Below are positions 62,701-64,000 of a stretch of 64,000 bases of DNA, one piece after another. The notes beneath the pieces are model-generated. The model saw nothing but the letters and a program-made list of their open reading frames with translations, made no database searches and had not been told where the DNA came from. This DNA comes from JAKPUX01 sp964436305. Lineage in GTDB: Bacteria > Zhuqueibacterota > Zhuqueibacteria > Residuimicrobiales > Residuimicrobiaceae. A program made the translations under genes and the position numbers. The first letter of the stretch is position 1. Every line of letters starts with the position of its first letter. Location of the stretch: assembly GCA_964436305.1 (NCBI GenBank), contig CAYTCI010000006.1, positions 1-64,000 on the forward strand. Direction: 5' to 3'.

Positions 62701-63201
62701 GACCGTGCGACTGCCCGGCCCCTCGGCGATGCGGAAGGTATGAAACCCGTCGTCGTTGCGGCTGCTGTCGACCACCGCCCCGTCCAGGCAGAACTGGGTG
62801 CGTCTGTCATGGATTTGCAGGCCGCTGAGGACGCCGGGCTGCCCCGGCTCGTCATCGACGGCCATGGTGATCGTGCCGCGCTGGCCGGTCTGCTCGAGGA
62901 TGCGGAGGCGGATCTCGAGGCTCCAGCCCTTTTGATGGTCGAGTTCGGCCAACAGGGCCGGCGTCAGGCGCCAGTAGCGGTTCATCAGCACGCGGACATC
63001 GACCACGCCGGGCTCAAAAGCCAACACCTCGGGTGCAAAATAGGGCGATTCCCACTCGCTGGTCGCCTCGGAGAGTGGATCGCCGGTGGCGGCTTCGTAG
63101 CGATGTGCAAAGGCCAGGGATGCGCGCGGCATAAAACCAGGATCCTGGGCTGATGCCACAGCGGCAAGCGCAAGGAGCAGGAGAAGCCATTTCTGCATCA
63201 T
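59725..63201 (-). CDS. T9SS-exported sialidase-like/SGNH-like multidomain protein
   Basis: The 1,158-residue protein starts at the ATG at 63201. A signal peptide is followed by a lectin-like region (about 60-215), two Calx-beta-like segments (about 235-450) and a six-bladed-propeller region. That propeller has four Asp-boxes: S-F-D-G-G-V-T-W, S-A-D-N-G-A-T-W, S-P-D-G-G-L-T-W and S-N-D-E-G-E-S-W. Next comes an SGNH-hydrolase-like domain (about 800-1040), then a FlgD-like T9SS sorting tail (N-Y-P-N-P-F-N-P). In the SGNH part the nucleophile block reads G-D-G-T rather than G-D-S, and block III reads G-G-E-D, while D-G-L-H-P is kept. It is probably an extracellular glycan-binding or glycan-degrading enzyme. 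Confidence 0.88.
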   Translation of the reverse strand: MMQKWLLLLLALAAVASAQDPGFMPRASLAFAHRYEAATGDPLSEATSEWESPYFAPEVLAFEPGVVDVRVLMNRYWRLTPALLAELDHQKGWSLEIRLRILEQTGQRGTITMAVDDEPGQPGVLSGLQIHDRRTQFCLDGAVVDSSRNDDGFHTFRIAEGPGSRTVHAWRDGRYLGSASFPYYMVNQSSFLLVGSLSGRVAGSAEIDYIRWDPSGPYAPAPSLLRLDESGPVTQVSEKGSGSDGFTLVLTRAPAAPVTLILTPGFGATRAEEIDCGAGPGRPLSLTLTPADWQVPRQVIVTAVDDTLKEWLHSSIVHCQSRSNDSLFDGLEENLTVFITDNDEVVRRVESGGTTEVREEGATSDTYMIEFGLLPEQLVQIALHFDPRRLRVNGSAVSPVLVSMTPAEAGAPLQIRVSAVDNSDRDLIKHAIIRHRVTSADPLFDHTPLADLPVRIYENDTRHLQPESYTIPLRDLDQPDRQVVVDRQPGQYLGHVTTTLLADSTTMLAVYPKGHGSGAIVYKRSFDGGVTWSRALPTPASWATSREVPTIFRMTDPQGVERLILFSGLYPARRAWSADNGATWSELEVVGDWGGIVVMGGAIRLKDSRYMALFHDDGRFFTSNGKAGDTFTVYKTLSPDGGLTWSYPEAIIECDWADPCEPGIVRSPDGQQLLVLLRENSRVYNSFYITSNDEGESWSPMIELPAALTGDRHTAQYTKDGRLFISFRDMAKGSPTWGDWVGWLGSYDDIVQGREGQYRIRLKDNTYSGDTAYPGVERLPSGMIVVTTYGHWITDEQPYIVSTRFKPEELEQQFTPLPLQPCRIVVLGDGTLAPQRSGGDTLPGYTGRLAADLQRAGVAAVVLNLGRAGATSDTALQRLQEEVLAHHADLVLLQFGGEDSRVEPGQTPPVLTPRVPLERFIANLSAMVRQLKALGIRPLLMTAPPLAWGDSTMARYGLPLAGSPFNPDDPFGLNTVQSRYNAALREIAVAEAVALVDLYGRFISYANVQGQELTDLMPDGLHPGPTAEGMIAKAICTVLGVTVPETPDGVKPEKGQKDTGMEESKALEFGLEGNYPNPFNPATEVVFALPQSGAIRLEVLDVRGRRVRTLAEGYYLQGRHILPWDARDGQERPVAAGVYWARLSTGAAMAIHKMVVLR

Positions 63202-63211
63202 TCACCTCCGT

Positions 63212-64000
63212 TCAATTCGGCTCGATTACCCGCATCTCCCGCCAGGGGCCGTGCAGGAAGCGGCGGTAAAAAAAGAGTCCCAATCCGACCACATAGAGGG
63301 TGACAAAGACCCAGAGGGCGTAAATCGAGGGCGGCAGCCAATACCACCAGAGCAGCGAGGGCAGCACGATCACCAGCCAGGAGAGCCGGATGGTCGTGAC
63401 AGCAATATAGCGGGTATCCCCCGCCCCCTTGATCGCCGCTGAAAAGATCATGTTCATGGCGTCGAAGAGGCTGTAGAGAGCGACAAAGCGCAGCAATACC
63501 ACACTCAGCCGGCTGATTTCAATAAAGCCGGCTGCCTGGACGTTGCGAAAAAAGGGCCAGAGCACCACCTGCGGCAGCAGTACATAGCCGACGCTGAGGC
63601 CCACGTAAAAGAGCATGCAGATGTGCAGGGCGGACCAGGTGTAGCGCTCCGCCAGGGCGGGCCGGCTTCGCCCCAGGGCCTGACCGACGAGCGCGCTGAC
63701 GGCGGTCATCATGCCCAGCATCGGCGTGAAGGCCAGCGAGTTGATATTGAAGGCGAGGGTGGTGGCGGCGAGCTCGGTCGTGCCGATCTTGCCGGCGATG
63801 GCGAGAAAGATCGTAAAGGCCAGCACCTCGAGGAAGACCTGCAAGCCGCTGGGGGCCCCGAACCGCAGCAAGCGGCGGAAGAGCCCGGCATCGAGGCGCC
63901 AGCCGCGCAGGGTGCCATACTCGCGGGCATTGCGCGGCAATACAAAGAGCAGCAAAAAGGCCAGGGCCGGGAAGGTTCCGGCGGCCACCGTCGCCCAGGC
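63212..64000 (-). CDS. MATE-family efflux transporter, 5' end beyond window
   Basis: 263 codons are visible, reading in from the window edge without a start; the ORF remains open at base 64000. This corresponds to the C-terminal half of a MATE transporter (usually about 450 residues). The helices and signatures include F-G-A-P-S-G-L-Q-V-F-L-E-V, V-G-Q-A-L-G-R-S-R-P and A-I-K-G-A-G-D-T-R-Y. Such proteins export cationic drugs or metabolites with Na+ or H+ antiport. It lies 10 nt upstream of the sialidase-like gene. Confidence 0.9.
   Translation of the reverse strand, partial: AWATVAAGTFPALAFLLLFVLPRNAREYGTLRGWRLDAGLFRRLLRFGAPSGLQVFLEVLAFTIFLAIAGKIGTTELAATTLAFNINSLAFTPMLGMMTAVSALVGQALGRSRPALAERYTWSALHICMLFYVGLSVGYVLLPQVVLWPFFRNVQAAGFIEISRLSVVLLRFVALYSLFDAMNMIFSAAIKGAGDTRYIAVTTIRLSWLVIVLPSLLWWYWLPPSIYALWVFVTLYVVGLGLFFYRRFLHGPWREMRVIEPN

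Noticed and set aside
1..64000. tRNA, rRNA, insertion sequences, prophage or replication origin
   Set aside because: Intergenic regions were read on both strands; none showed a tRNA-like cloverleaf, transposase, integrase, terminal inverted repeat or DnaA-box cluster.

Overview
This is a GC-rich chromosomal window, densely packed with about 46 genes, mostly on the minus strand. Three very large secreted proteins end in a FlgD-like type IX secretion (T9SS) sorting domain preceded by the NYPNPFNP signature. Together with DUF2723, DUF4139 and class V aminotransferase relatives, this points to an uncultivated lineage of the wider FCB group, such as KSB1, Calditrichota or Latescibacterota. That placement is inference; no rRNA is present. 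I see no tRNA, rRNA, CRISPR array, insertion sequence or prophage.

Layout. (1) 51-12885, minus: two giant paralogous surface proteins (about 2,260 and 2,010 residues) built from an FG-GAP/VCBS propeller, an ASPIC/UnbV segment, about 11 Ig-like repeats and the sorting tail. (2) 13118-16007, plus: ROK kinase, MFS transporter and SIS-domain protein, an amino-sugar or sugar catabolic unit; then a small membrane protein, a 34-residue Lys-rich ORF and a two-VOC-domain protein. (3) 17967-21586, minus: nagA, a polysaccharide-deacetylase-like lipoprotein, a LOG-family protein and an alpha/beta hydrolase preceded by a possible structured RNA or attenuator. (4) 21913-23939: groES-groEL under a perfect CIRCE operator. 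(5) 24047-26573: khpA with a near-consensus promoter, rlmH, a small Cys-rich ORF and an M23 peptidase. (6) 26649-43702: a plus-strand sugar epimerase/reductase, then 13 tightly packed minus-strand genes: K+ channel, cNMP-binding protein, valS, DUF4139, recG, DUF1844, methyltransferase, GT4, DUF2723 transferase, flippase-like protein, purE, rmlD and a DPM1-like glycosyltransferase. (7) 43753-45217: lexA with two unrecognised small genes behind it, under a promoter with two matching LexA-like boxes. (8) 45333-49758: class V aminotransferase and SNF2/RapA-type helicase. (9) 49815-55824: SlyD-like FKBP, DUF2207 protein, outer-membrane barrel, CsgG-like protein, ECF sigma factor, OsmC and a TlpA-like lipoprotein. 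(10) 56100-64000: alpha/alpha-toroid secreted protein, second ROK kinase, soluble histidine kinase, a sialidase/SGNH-like T9SS substrate and a truncated MATE transporter.

How the parts work together. The sialidase-like secreted protein, the two ROK kinases, the MFS carrier, the SIS protein and NagA would fit degradation and uptake of amino-sugar-containing glycans. DPM1-like and DUF2723 proteins are a donor/acceptor pair suitable for O-mannosylation of exported proteins, with the giant T9SS cargo as obvious candidates. The most unusual locus is the lexA operon. Its last gene encodes an 80-residue protein whose extreme C-terminus (QFSLF-D) matches the DNA sliding-clamp binding motif, suggesting an undescribed SOS-induced factor acting on the replisome.
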